Source of the DNA: Aliishimia sp963721175
Lineage (GTDB): Bacteria; Pseudomonadota; Alphaproteobacteria; Rhodobacterales; Rhodobacteraceae
DNA length: 64,000 bases
Assembly (NCBI GenBank): GCA_963721175.1
Contig: CAVRIG010000008.1
Location: 124,001 to 188,000 of the forward strand
Direction of reading: 5' to 3'
A program made the translations under genes and the position numbers. Positions 36,394-45,197 of the stretch are shown one piece after another. How positions within the stretch are numbered: the stretch's first letter is position 1; each line of letters opens with the position of its first letter. The notes below the pieces were generated by a model. The model worked only from the letters and a program-made list of their open reading frames with translations. It was not told the origin of the DNA and made no database searches.

Positions 36394-37074
36394 ATGTCAC
36401 GCATCACGATCATTGCCGTCGCACTTCTGGCGCTTCTCGCCGGGGCTTGGTATCTCAGTGGCCCGATCGGCGGGTCGCAGAGTTCCAATCTCGCCACCGA
36501 GCTTGTCGGCGCCGCCAATGCGCAGGAAGCCGAGGAGATCGACACGTCGACCATCACCGAAATGTCGATGGGCAACCCGGAGGCCGACGTGACCGTGATC
36601 GAGTACGCAAGTTTCACCTGCCCGCATTGCGCGTCGTTTCACGCCGAAAACTTCAAGAAGCTGAAGGCGGATTACATCGACTCGGGCAAGATCAACTTCG
36701 TTTACCGCGAGGTCTATTTCGACCGCTACGGGCTTTGGGCCTCGGCGGTGGCGCGTTGCGCGGGTCCGGAGAAGTTCTTCGGCATCTCCGACCTGATCTA
36801 CAAGGGCCAGTCGGAGTGGACAGGCGCGGGCGACCCTGCTGCAATCGTGGATGAACTGCGCAAGATCGGCCGGCTGGCCGGGATCGATGGGGAACGCCTC
36901 GAATCCTGTCTGCAGGACGCGCAGAAACTGCGGACGCTGGTTGCCTGGTACGAGGAGAATGCGGAGGCGGACGGCATTACCAGCACGCCGTCCTTCGTGA
37001 TCGACGGCACGACCTACAAGAACATGCCTTACGAGGAAATGCAGGGCCTGATCGACGACGCGATCGGCAGCTGA
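36394..37074 (+). CDS. Periplasmic DsbA-family thiol-disulfide oxidoreductase
   Basis: This 226-residue protein has an N-terminal membrane anchor or signal (MSRITIIAVALLALLAG). A DsbA-like thioredoxin fold follows, with active site Cys76-Pro-His-Cys79 (ASFTCPHCASFH) and the cis-Pro loop in TSTPSFVIDGT. The inserted helical region (about residues 110-190) has an extra cysteine pair. It presumably forms disulfides in periplasmic proteins. It is cotranscribed with the DUF721 gene and converges with lpxK. Confidence 0.9.
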   Translation: MSRITIIAVALLALLAGAWYLSGPIGGSQSSNLATELVGAANAQEAEEIDTSTITEMSMGNPEADVTVIEYASFTCPHCASFHAENFKKLKADYIDSGKINFVYREVYFDRYGLWASAVARCAGPEKFFGISDLIYKGQSEWTGAGDPAAIVDELRKIGRLAGIDGERLESCLQDAQKLRTLVAWYEENAEADGITSTPSFVIDGTTYKNMPYEEMQGLIDDAIGS

Positions 37075-37099
37075 TTCGGGGGTCGACGGGCGGTTCGCT

Positions 37100-38080
37100 T
37101 CAAGGCTTCGGAAACTGGTGCAACAGAATGTCCAGTTCTCGTGGCTCGTCGAACCGGAGGCGCACCGGCAAGGTCAGCACCTTGCGCCGCCAGGCGCGCG
37201 GCAGCCGTGCGGCGTCTTTCTCTGTGGTGACGAGTTGCGCGCGCGCGGCCTGTGCATCGCGCTCCAGACGCGCGAGCAATGGAGGGGTGAGCGCTTCGTG
37301 ATCGTCGAGCGCGATCGTTCCGGCGAGGTCGGCGCCAAGTCCCCGCAAGGTCGCGAAGAACTTCTCCGGTTGGCCGATGCCGGCGAATGCGAGGTACCGC
37401 TGGCCGGTCCAGTCCATGCCCGTCCGCAACGGATCCAGTCGCGCGCGGAGACGCGGCAGGCCCGGCGGCATGGGCGCGTCGAACCGCCGCTGGGCCTCCG
37501 CATCGCCGATCGTGATAAGCGCATCGGCGCGGGCAAGGCCGATTTCGACCGGTTCGCGCAAGGGCCCCGCAGGAATGCAGCGCCCGTTGCCGAACCCGCG
37601 GGCCGCATCCACCACCACGATCTTCAGATCCTGTTCCAGCGACGGGTTCTGGAACCCGTCGTCGAGCACGATCACGCTTGCACCCGCTGCCTCCGCGGAG
37701 AGACCGCCGGCGGCGCGGTCCCGCGCGACCCAGACATTCGCGAATGCCGAAAGCAGCAGGGGTTCGTCGCCAACTTCGGTCGACGTGTGACGGGCGGCGT
37801 CGACGGCCACGGGCCCGCGCAATCCGCCACCGTAGCCGCGGGAGACCACATGCGGCACGTGCCCCAGATCGCGCAACCGTTCCACCAGTGCGATGACGCT
37901 CGGTGTCTTTCCGGTCCCGCCTGCGTTGATGTTCCCGACGCAGATCACGGGCACGCCCAGCCTCTGCGGCCGCCCACGGGCCAGACGCCGTGCCGTCGCC
38001 CGGCCGTAGAGCCACCCCAGCGGCGACAGCAGCCGCGCCCGCAGGTCGGTGGACGAGGACCAGAAGGCCGGTTCGCGCAT
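37100..38080 (-). CDS. lpxK: Tetraacyldisaccharide 4'-kinase
   Basis: LpxK phosphorylates the lipid A disaccharide at the 4' position on the inner membrane. The 326-residue protein has the family P-loop CVGNINAGGTGKTP at residues 47-60, followed by VVSRGYGG and EVGDEPLLLS. It also has VIVLDDGFQNPSLEQD and later FAGIGQPEKFF, all typical of LpxK. Its ATG overlaps the waaA stop by one base (TGATG). The order DUF4170-waaA-lpxK forms one minus-strand operon for lipopolysaccharide assembly. Confidence 0.95.
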   Translation of the reverse strand: MREPAFWSSSTDLRARLLSPLGWLYGRATARRLARGRPQRLGVPVICVGNINAGGTGKTPSVIALVERLRDLGHVPHVVSRGYGGGLRGPVAVDAARHTSTEVGDEPLLLSAFANVWVARDRAAGGLSAEAAGASVIVLDDGFQNPSLEQDLKIVVVDAARGFGNGRCIPAGPLREPVEIGLARADALITIGDAEAQRRFDAPMPPGLPRLRARLDPLRTGMDWTGQRYLAFAGIGQPEKFFATLRGLGADLAGTIALDDHEALTPPLLARLERDAQAARAQLVTTEKDAARLPRAWRRKVLTLPVRLRFDEPRELDILLHQFPKP

Positions 38081-39318
38081 CAGCCCTGCGCGCCCGCGCG
38101 GCGACTGTCGAGGCTGCCCTGCACCAGCTCGATCACGCGGTCGACGACTTCCGCGCCTTCGCTGACGATGTCCCAGCCGGCATGCGCCATGGACGCGGCA
38201 TTCTCGGGCGCGATCAGGTTCGAAATGGCCGAGCCGAGCGACATCTCGTCATTGACGATCCGGGCGGCGCCGGCATTGGCGAGTCGCGAATAGCTGGGGA
38301 GGTAGCGCCGCACATTGGGGCCATAGAGAATGGCTGTGCCAAGGGCAGCGGCCGCCATCGGCTCGGTGCCCCCATGTCCCGGTCTGAGCGAGCCGCCCAG
38401 GAAGGTGACGGTCGCGATCCGGTACCAGAGCCCAAGCTCGCCCGGCAGATTTGCGATCAGGACCTGCGTGCTGTCGTCAGGCCACTGGCCGTCACCCCAG
38501 ATCGCGACATGCATGTCCTGCCGTTCGATTTCCGCGAGAAAGTAGCCGAGTTCGTCCGGATCGGATGGTTCGAGCACCAGCAGCAGACGGTGCGTGATCC
38601 GCATTGCGGCGCGGTGTGCCCGCAGGATCGTGTGACACTCTGCGGTCTGGCATTGCGCCGCGAGCCAGACCGGGCGTCCGGCCAGATGATCCGAGAGCTC
38701 GTCCAGATCGGAGGTCGCGCACGGCAAGAGTTGCCCGGACGGTCGCAGCGGCGGCTGGATGGTGATCCGGTCTTCCGACAGGCCCAGACGCACCAGGCGC
38801 TGTGCCGCGGCGGCATTGCGCGCAGAGGCGGTCGCGAACACGCGGATCAGGTGGCGCGACAGCTCGGGCAGCCAGCGATCGCGCCGTCCGTCGAATCCCA
38901 GCGTGTCCGCGCCGATCAGGTGCATCGCGACACCGGCCTTCGCGGTCTCGTGGATCAGGTTCGGCCGTAACCCGCCCCAGACCCAGAGCGCGACATCAGG
39001 GGTCCAATGATCGAGAAAGCCGCGCACGGATTGCGGATGCTCTTCCGGGACGGCACGCAGGAAGCGCGCCTCGGTGTCGGGAAGGCGGCCCCAGAGCCCG
39101 GCCTCCTTGGGCGGCATCGTGAGAAGCACGCTCAGCCCGTCGCCCTGCTGGATCAGCCTGTCGCACAGGTCCAAGATGGCCGTCAGATCCTGCACGTTGC
39201 CGAGATGGATCCAGACAAGTTCTCCCCGCGGGCGGAGCTTGTCGAAGTTCTGCTTTTCCGGTTGTCCCCGCCGCACCAGGGTCCGGTAGGCGGACATGCT
39301 GAGGGAATATGGCGCCAC
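38080..39318 (-). CDS. waaA: Divergent KDO transferase (WaaA/KdtA family)
   Basis: This 412-residue protein belongs to the GT-B fold KDO transferase family. Its C-terminal half has TVTFLGGSLRPGHGGTEPMA and AILYGPNVRRY, close to the WaaA consensus. The N-terminal half is divergent: it lacks the membrane-anchoring helix, and the catalytic S-x-G-E stretch is replaced by WIHLGNVQDLTA, so the proposed general-base Glu is not conserved. The start is GTG at 39318 with AGAAGG before it. Its place between lpxK and DUF4170 supports a lipid A-KDO role, but the reaction should not be assumed. Confidence 0.78.
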   Translation of the reverse strand: MAPYSLSMSAYRTLVRRGQPEKQNFDKLRPRGELVWIHLGNVQDLTAILDLCDRLIQQGDGLSVLLTMPPKEAGLWGRLPDTEARFLRAVPEEHPQSVRGFLDHWTPDVALWVWGGLRPNLIHETAKAGVAMHLIGADTLGFDGRRDRWLPELSRHLIRVFATASARNAAAAQRLVRLGLSEDRITIQPPLRPSGQLLPCATSDLDELSDHLAGRPVWLAAQCQTAECHTILRAHRAAMRITHRLLLVLEPSDPDELGYFLAEIERQDMHVAIWGDGQWPDDSTQVLIANLPGELGLWYRIATVTFLGGSLRPGHGGTEPMAAAALGTAILYGPNVRRYLPSYSRLANAGAARIVNDEMSLGSAISNLIAPENAASMAHAGWDIVSEGAEVVDRVIELVQGSLDSRRAGAQG

Positions 39319-39325
39319 GTACCTT

Positions 39326-39568
39326 CTAGCCGAGCTCTTCCGTCGCCGAAGCGGGCTTCTCCTCGTCCCTGAGCCGGTGCAGGTGCGCGATGAAGTATCG
39401 CATATGCGCGTTGTCGACCGTGCGTTGCGCCTCTGCCTTCCACGCGTTGTACGCGGCCTCGTAGTTCGGGAATATGCCGACGATGTGCAGGTCTTCCACG
39501 CTCTTGAAGACGTTCTGCGCGGGGTCCGAAAGCTCGCCGCCGAAGACGAGATGTAGTCGTTGTGCCAT
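39326..39568 (-). CDS. DUF4170 protein
   Basis: This 80-residue soluble protein starts MAQRLHLVFGGELSDPAQN and contains LHIVGIFPNYEAAYNAWK and MRYFIAHLHRLRDEE, the DUF4170 core. The family is found beside lipid A genes in alphaproteobacteria, and here it lies eight bases upstream of waaA on the same strand. The ATG at 39568 is chosen because upstream in-frame sequence is not conserved. Its biochemical role is unknown. Confidence 0.85.
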   Translation of the reverse strand: MAQRLHLVFGGELSDPAQNVFKSVEDLHIVGIFPNYEAAYNAWKAEAQRTVDNAHMRYFIAHLHRLRDEEKPASATEELG

Positions 39569-39647
39569 GGAGCGCCGTCCTTTGTTGGCCTCTTCGTTCA
39601 TGTGTCCGGTTGGGCTCGGGCGAGGTTTACGGGAAAGCGCTGTCGGG

Positions 39648-39897
39648 TCAACCGCCGGCTGGGCATGCCCGACGCCGGGATGCCTCAGTGCTCGCGTTTT
39701 CAACCCACTGATCAACCGCAGCCTCGGCAGTCGTGGCAAGGTCCGCATCCGGATCGACAGTCATGTCAGCCAGATCCCCGCCGGTTTCCCCGACGCCCGG
39801 ATCGGCGGCAACCCGCCAATGCGTCAAACGCGCGCTTGGCGGATCGCGAGAAGTCGGGCAATCGAGTGGCAGTTTCAACAATTTCCGTCGAACTCAT
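39648..39897 (-). CDS. Possible small protein, frameshifted (low confidence)
   Basis: A minus-strand frame starts MSSTEIVETATRLPDFSRSA at 39897. After a one-base shift near 39815 it continues ADPGVGETGGDLADMTVDP and VDQWVENAS, ending at 39648. The joined 80-odd residues look protein-like (acidic, few Arg/Pro artefacts), and the gene would lie just upstream of the DUF4170-waaA-lpxK operon. Against this, its ATG overlaps the ATG of the plus-strand transglycosylase (CATG), and the frame is broken. If not real, this 327-base stretch is the promoter region between those two units. Confidence 0.3.
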
Positions 39898-40381
39898 GAT
39901 CTCAAAAATCCTCAAGTCCGCCACCGCGGCAACGGCGCTCTGTCTCGTTTCGGCTTGCGCGGTGCAGACAAACGCCACCCCGCAGCCGAAAAACCTCTAT
40001 CCCAACGAGACGGCAGAACTGCGCCGCATGATCGTCGAGGCCGCCTCCGAGAACGAAGTTCCCGTCAGCCTGGTGCAGCGCGTCGTGATCCGCGAAAGCA
40101 CGCATCGGCCCGAGGCCCGCAACGGCCCCTATTACGGACTGATGCAGATCCTGCCCGCCACGGCGAGGTCGATGGGCTTCAGCGGAGAACCGGGCGACCT
40201 TCTCGATCCGGAGACGAACCTGAAATACGCGGTGCGGTATCTGCGCGGCGCGTGGATGGTCTCCGACGGTGACGAGCAGGAAGCGGTGATGTGGTATGCG
40301 CGCGGTTACTACTATGAAGCCAAGCGCAAGGGCGTGGTCGCCGAGACGGGCGTCGACGGACGGAAGGCCTGGCCGGACTGA
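39896..40381 (+). CDS. Lytic transglycosylase lipoprotein
   Basis: This 161-residue protein has a lipoprotein signal ending LCLVSAC (Cys about residue 19). A goose-lysozyme/Slt-like domain follows: catalytic Glu in VVIRESTHRPEARNGPYYGL, then MQILPATARSMGF and the substrate-binding AVRYLRGAW and MWYARGYYYEAKRKG. It cleaves peptidoglycan glycan strands, probably at the outer membrane. The ATG at 39896 lacks a strong ribosome binding site but gives a good signal peptide. Confidence 0.88.
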   Translation: MISKILKSATAATALCLVSACAVQTNATPQPKNLYPNETAELRRMIVEAASENEVPVSLVQRVVIRESTHRPEARNGPYYGLMQILPATARSMGFSGEPGDLLDPETNLKYAVRYLRGAWMVSDGDEQEAVMWYARGYYYEAKRKGVVAETGVDGRKAWPD

Positions 40382-40514
40382 AGCCGGAGGCTCCAGCCCT
40401 CGGGTCTTTCGATTGCCATGCCGGATCTCATTTCCTAACGTGCAACCAATGCAGGAACGGACGGGGAGCGGCATGGCGCCGGCTCCCCGAACGTCGAACG
40501 GGGAGGATAACGGA

Positions 40515-41816
40515 ATGACGAACTGGAAAGACATCACGGCCCGGCTGGGCGCGGCGGCGGTTGCACTCGCTCTCGGAACGGCCGCGCTCGCCGATGAATG
40601 GACGCGCGTGGCGCCCGAAGAGGTCGGCATGTCGGCGGACCGGCTGGAGCGGCTGACCGACACGATGCAGGGCTATGTCGACAGCGGCGACATCCCCGGC
40701 ATGGTCGTCCTGATCGCGCGCGACGGAAAGGTGCCGTATTTCGAGACGTTCGGGTACCAGGATCTGCAGAGCCGGACCCCGATGCAGGAAGACACGATCT
40801 TTCGCATCGCATCCCAGACCAAGGCGCTGATCTCGGCCGGAGTGATGGTTCTGCACGAGCAGGGCAAGCTGCTGCTCGACGATCCGTTGGGCGACTACCT
40901 GCCGGAATGGCAGGAAACGACCGTGGCCGTGCCGCTCGACGAGGGTGGGTTCGATGTCGTTCCGGCGGAGCGCCCGATCACGATCCGGGACATGCTGACC
41001 CACACCTCCGGCATTCCCTACGGCGGGTGGGGCAACCCGATCAATGCCGACACCTGGAGTTCGGCGGGCTTCTCCGGCTGGTACCTGGCCGGACGGGAGC
41101 GGTCGATCCGCGAGGTGGCGCGCGCGATGTCGCGGCTGCCCATGGCGACACAGCCGGGCGAGCGCTGGCTCTATGGCTACAACACCGACCTGCTTGGCGC
41201 AGTGATCGAGGTCGCCTCCGAACAGACGCTCGATGTCTTCCTGAAGGAGACGTTCTTCGACCCGCTCGGCATGGAGGACACGCGCTTCTGGCTGCCCGAG
41301 GCAGAGGCCGGCCGTCTCGCCACGGTCTATGACCGCAACGGGGAGGGTGAACTCGTGCGCGCCTCCGACGAGCCCGACATGTGGACGCAAGGACAGTATG
41401 TCGTGGGCCAGGGGCCCAACATGACGCTCTCCGGCGGCGCCGGGCTGCTCTCGACCGCGGAGGATTATTCCGTTTTCCTCGAGATGCTGCGCAACGGTGG
41501 AGAGACGATGGATGGCGTGCAGATCCTGTCGCCCGCGTCTGTCGACCTGATGACCGTCGATCACACCGGCGAGGCGATCGAGTTCCGGCCCGGCGAGGGG
41601 TTCGGCCTGGGCTTCGCCGTCACGCAGGACCCGGGGCTTCGCGGGGTTCTCTCGAACGAGGGCGAATTCCGCTGGGGCGGGGCCTACCACACGACCTACT
41701 GGGTCGATCCTGAGGAAGACCTTGTCGTCACGGCCTTCACGCAGATGGGCGAGACGTCGGGGGTCGACGACCAGGGCAAGCTGCGCGCGCTGGTCTACCA
41801 GGCCATCGTGGACTGA
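40515..41816 (+). CDS. Exported serine hydrolase (class C beta-lactamase family)
   Basis: This 433-residue protein has a signal peptide ending near TAALA. The penicillin-binding/beta-lactamase class C fold shows nucleophile Ser100 in FRIASQTKALISAG (S-x-x-K) and the second motif Y-x-N in RWLYGYNTDLLG. A conserved C-terminal RWGGAYHTTYWVDP replaces the K-T-G box with a His-Thr variant common in esterases of this family. It is more likely a periplasmic esterase or peptidase than a beta-lactamase. The ATG at 40515 follows GGGAGGATAACGG. Confidence 0.9.
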   Translation: MTNWKDITARLGAAAVALALGTAALADEWTRVAPEEVGMSADRLERLTDTMQGYVDSGDIPGMVVLIARDGKVPYFETFGYQDLQSRTPMQEDTIFRIASQTKALISAGVMVLHEQGKLLLDDPLGDYLPEWQETTVAVPLDEGGFDVVPAERPITIRDMLTHTSGIPYGGWGNPINADTWSSAGFSGWYLAGRERSIREVARAMSRLPMATQPGERWLYGYNTDLLGAVIEVASEQTLDVFLKETFFDPLGMEDTRFWLPEAEAGRLATVYDRNGEGELVRASDEPDMWTQGQYVVGQGPNMTLSGGAGLLSTAEDYSVFLEMLRNGGETMDGVQILSPASVDLMTVDHTGEAIEFRPGEGFGLGFAVTQDPGLRGVLSNEGEFRWGGAYHTTYWVDPEEDLVVTAFTQMGETSGVDDQGKLRALVYQAIVD

Positions 41817-41891
41817 ACGGGGGGACGGGGCCGGACGCTCCTGGCCTCGCGGTCAGGACGCCCCGCCCGCCGTCCCATGTCGCGTGCTCCG

Positions 41892-42848
41892 TCAGCCGGC
41901 AATCATCTCCGACTGGCGCACGATCACTTCAGCCTGCTTGATCGACGCGATATCGACGAGCCGGCCCTTGTAGACCGTGGCGCCTTCGCCGTTGGCCTTG
42001 GCCTGTTCCATCGCGGCCAGGATTTCACGCGCCTCGGTCACGGCTTCGTCGGACGGCGTGAAGATCTCGTTGGCGAGTGCGACCTGGCTGGGGTGGATCG
42101 CCCATTTGCCGACCATGCCGAGCGTTGCCACGCGCCGCGCTTGCGCGCGGAAGCCTTCGTCGTCCGAGAAGTCGCCGAATGGACCATCCACCGGAAGCAC
42201 GCCGTGTGTGCGGCAGGCCGCGACGATGTTGGCCGTCGCCCAGTGCCACGGGTCGGACCAGTGCCGCGCGCCGTCCTGCAGCATGTAGTAGCCTTCCTGC
42301 GTACCCCCGATGCCGGTGGTCGACATGCCCATGGAGGCCGCGAAATCCGCGGCCCCGAGGCTCATCGACTGGAGGCGGGGCGAGGCGCTCGCGATCTCCT
42401 CGACATGCGCGATGCCGGCGGCGCTTTCGATGATGACCTCGAAGCCCAGGCGCTTCTGGCGGCCCTTCGCAGCCTCGACCGCGCTCACCAATGCGTCGAC
42501 CGCGTAGACATCCGCAGCACACCCCACCTTGGGGATCATGATCAGATCCAGACGGTCCGAGCCCTGTTCCAGCAGATCAACGACATCGCGGTACCAGAAC
42601 GGCGTGTCGAGCCCGTTGATCCGCACGCTCAGCGTCTTTCTGCCCCAGTCGATCTCATGCGTCGCCGCGATGACGTTCGCCCGCGCGCTGTCCTTGTCGG
42701 AGGGCGCCACGCTGTCCTCGAGGTCGATGTTGACCACATCCGCGTCTGATCCGGCCATCTTTTGGAAGATCGTGGGCCGCGAGCCGGGACCGAAGAGCTG
42801 GCATCGGTTCGGGCGGGCGACCGGCGCGGGCTGGATGCGAAAGGACAT
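41892..42848 (-). CDS. mcl1: L-malyl-CoA/beta-methylmalyl-CoA lyase
   Basis: This 318-residue HpcH/CitE-type lyase splits beta-methylmalyl-CoA to glyoxylate and propionyl-CoA, and malyl-CoA to acetyl-CoA and glyoxylate, in the ethylmalonyl-CoA pathway. The sequence closely resembles Rhodobacter Mcl1: MSFRIQPAPVARPNRCQLFG, VNIDLEDSVAPSDKD, EVIIESAAGIAHVEE with the catalytic Glu, SLGAADFAASMGMST with the metal Asp, and VKQ-type C-terminus AEVIVRQSEMIAG. The start at 42848 is supported by this conserved N-terminus. It diverges from the D-glutamate operon. Confidence 0.95.
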   Translation of the reverse strand: MSFRIQPAPVARPNRCQLFGPGSRPTIFQKMAGSDADVVNIDLEDSVAPSDKDSARANVIAATHEIDWGRKTLSVRINGLDTPFWYRDVVDLLEQGSDRLDLIMIPKVGCAADVYAVDALVSAVEAAKGRQKRLGFEVIIESAAGIAHVEEIASASPRLQSMSLGAADFAASMGMSTTGIGGTQEGYYMLQDGARHWSDPWHWATANIVAACRTHGVLPVDGPFGDFSDDEGFRAQARRVATLGMVGKWAIHPSQVALANEIFTPSDEAVTEAREILAAMEQAKANGEGATVYKGRLVDIASIKQAEVIVRQSEMIAG

Positions 42849-42911
42849 GTCGGGATCCGGTAATTGCGTTATGTTCGGGGTCGGGGAAGGCTTAGGAATT
42901 CGCCGGGCGCT

Positions 42912-42936
42912 CTGCAAGCGCATTTTGCACTTGCAG
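42912..42936. promoter_or_regulatory. Inverted repeat between mcl1 and dgcN
   Basis: CTGCAAG at 42912-42918 mirrors CTTGCAG at 42930-42936, with an 11-base centre that itself contains TTTTGCA. The site lies 64-88 bases upstream of mcl1 and about 200 bases upstream of dgcN in their shared 281-base promoter region. TGCAA/TTGCA half-sites recall those bound by short-chain acyl-CoA regulators of the RamB/ScfR type, which control ethylmalonyl-CoA pathway genes in related bacteria; that link is inference. Confidence 0.4.
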
Positions 42937-43129
42937 CATAGCGAATGCATCAGCAGACTGCGCTGGGCGCAGCGGTCTCGACATTCACCGTGTCGGGGCA
43001 ATATTCGCCCGCGAGGTTGATGGGCAACGCGGGACTTTTGTGCCAGACCTTCATGCGAAGCGCATCTTCGCGACCGACTTCGCCGACAAGCCTGACGGCT
43101 TGCACTGAAACATCCAAGGGGACAGCACC

Positions 43130-44131
43130 ATGATCGAGACGCCATATCTGCTTTTTCTCGGAGATGCCCAGGACCGGCTTGCGGCCAAGGTGGCTCAAGG
43201 GATCCGCGATTGGCGTCCGGAAAATGCCGTTGGACAGTTCCGGATGGACGGCTGCAAGGCCGACCTGGGACTGACGGACATGACGCTGCAGGAGGCGAAG
43301 GCGGCGGGCGCCAAGACGCTTGTGATCGGTGTGGCCAATCGTGGCGGCGTGATCAGCCAGGCATGGAAGAAGGTGCTGGTTACCGCACTGGAGGAGGGGT
43401 TCGACCTCGCCTCGGGCCTGCACAATCTGCTCCGCAACGAACCCGACCTGGTCGCGGTGGCGGAGGCGACGGGGCGCACGCTGCACGATGTCCGGGTGCC
43501 GTCGGTGAGCTATCCCATCGCAGATGGCAAGAAGCGGAGCGGCAAGCGGCTTCTGGCCGTGGGAACCGATTGTTCGGCGGGCAAGATGTACGCGACGCTG
43601 TGTATCGACCGCGAGATGCGCGACCGGGGCCTCAAGGCAAGTTTCCGTGCGACCGGTCAGACCGGCATCCTGATCACCGGCGAGGGTGTGCCGCTCGATG
43701 CGGTGGTGGCGGATTTCATGGCCGGCTCGATCGAGTGGCTGTCGCCGGAGAACGATCCGGACCACTGGGACATCATCGAGGGGCAGGGGAGCCTGTATCA
43801 CGTGTCGTTCTCGGGCGTCACGCTGGCGCTGATCCATGGCGGGCAGCCCGACGCGCTGATCGTGTGCCACGAGCCGACGCGAACTCACATGCGCGGCTTG
43901 CCCGACTACTCCTTGCCCAGCATCGGACAGGTCGCGGATCTGTCGCAGCAGATGGCCCAGGTCGCCAACCCGGCCTGCAAGGTGGTCGGCATCGCGATCA
44001 ACACGCAGAACCTCGGTGACGACGAGGCGCGGACCTACCTCGAACGCGTCGAGCGCGAGCACGGACTGCCGGCGACCGACCCGTTCCGATATGGCGCGGG
44101 CAAGCTTGTCGATGCGCTGGAGGAAATCTGA
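43130..44131 (+). CDS. dgcN: DgcN: D-glutamate N-acetyltransferase (DUF1611)
   Basis: DgcN acetylates D-glutamate to N-acetyl-D-glutamate as the first step of a D-glutamate degradation route known from marine bacteria. The 333-residue protein has the DUF1611 architecture: an N-terminal Rossmann-like half (LVIGVANRGGVISQAW) and a C-terminal P-loop-like half with VGTDCSAGKMYAT near residue 145. RATGQTGILITGEGVPLDAV and VCHEPTRTHMRGLPDYSLP follow. Its position directly before dgcA strongly supports the assignment. The ATG at 43130 follows AAGGGGACAGCACC. Confidence 0.88.
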   Translation: MIETPYLLFLGDAQDRLAAKVAQGIRDWRPENAVGQFRMDGCKADLGLTDMTLQEAKAAGAKTLVIGVANRGGVISQAWKKVLVTALEEGFDLASGLHNLLRNEPDLVAVAEATGRTLHDVRVPSVSYPIADGKKRSGKRLLAVGTDCSAGKMYATLCIDREMRDRGLKASFRATGQTGILITGEGVPLDAVVADFMAGSIEWLSPENDPDHWDIIEGQGSLYHVSFSGVTLALIHGGQPDALIVCHEPTRTHMRGLPDYSLPSIGQVADLSQQMAQVANPACKVVGIAINTQNLGDDEARTYLERVEREHGLPATDPFRYGAGKLVDALEEI

Positions 44132-44224
44132 GCGGCGGGTCCGTTGCAGGGGCGGGAGTTTTTCCGGCCAAGTGAACTACGGGCTGTGGGACCAGGCGAT
44201 GACATCCATCGAAAGGAAGCCGGA

Positions 44225-45194
44225 ATGCAGATCGAAGTGACCCGGGATGTGTTCCGCCTGGCGCAGGTCTTCACCATCTCGCGGGGCTCGCGGACCGAGG
44301 CGCAGGTGCTGACGGTGCATCTGACCGACGGCGATGTCCGCGGTTGGGGAGAGTGCGTGCCTTATGCCCGGTACGGCGAAACGCTCGACAGCGTGACGGA
44401 ACAGATCCGGACACTGCCCGAGACCTTCGACCGGGCGGCGCTGATGGAGCTGCTGCCGGCGGGGGCGGCGCGCAACGCGGTCGATTGCGCGCTGTGGGAT
44501 CTCGAGGCCAAGCGCGCAGGGCGCCGGGTCTGGGAGTTGGCCGGGCTGGACGCGCCGGGTCCGGAGATCACGGCCTACACGCTGTCGCTGGATGACCCGG
44601 TGAAGATGCGGGCGCAGGCGGCGGCACATGCTCACCGCCCGCTGCTGAAGACCAAGCTGGGCGGCGGCGCGGAGGATGTGGCGCGGATCGAGGCGGTGCG
44701 GGCAGGTGCACCCGATGCCCGGATCATCGTCGATGCGAACGAGGGATGGATGTCCGGAGCTTTACCGCGAACTGGCGCCGGTTCTGGTCAGGCTCGGGGT
44801 CGAGATGGTGGAGCAGCCGCTGCCCGCGGGCGCGGACAAGGCGCTGGCCGAGCTTGAACGGGTTCTGCCGGTCTGCGCGGACGAAAGCTGCCACGACCGG
44901 GCGTCGCTGGCGTCGCTCAAGGGAAAGTACGACATGGTCAACATCAAGCTCGACAAGACCGGCGGACTGACCGAGGCGCTGGCGCTGCGTGACGCGGCGC
45001 GTGCGGACGGATTTTCGACCATGGTCGGCTGCATGGTTGGATCCAGCCTCGCGATGGCTCCCGCCGTGCTGGTGGCGCAGGGGGCGGCGGTGGTCGACCT
45101 CGACGGTCCGCTGCTCCTGGCCGAAGATCGGGATGCGCCACTTCTCTTCGATGCGCTGGGCGTGCATCCCGCCGGGCTGGAGCTTTGGGGTTGA
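44225..45194 (+). CDS. dgcA: DgcA: N-acetyl-D-glutamate racemase (enolase superfamily), frameshifted
   Basis: DgcA converts N-acetyl-D-glutamate to the L form. It belongs to the muconate/dipeptide epimerase branch of the enolase superfamily. The general bases are the Lys of LLKTKLGG and the Lys in VNIKLDKTGG. The metal ligands are Asp in IIVDANEGW, Glu in MVEQPLPAG and Asp in VCADESCHD. One extra base near 44757 breaks the frame between EGWMS and ELYRELAPVL. The restored protein has about 322 residues. Without the dgcN neighbour it would be called a dipeptide epimerase; the context makes DgcA more likely. Confidence 0.85.
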
Positions 45195-45197
45195 GGA

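Noticed and set aside
40515..41816. Serine hydrolase as an antibiotic-resistance beta-lactamase
   Set aside because: Only the general S-x-x-K/Y-x-N fold motifs are present; the third motif differs from true class C beta-lactamases, and esterase/peptidase members are more alike.
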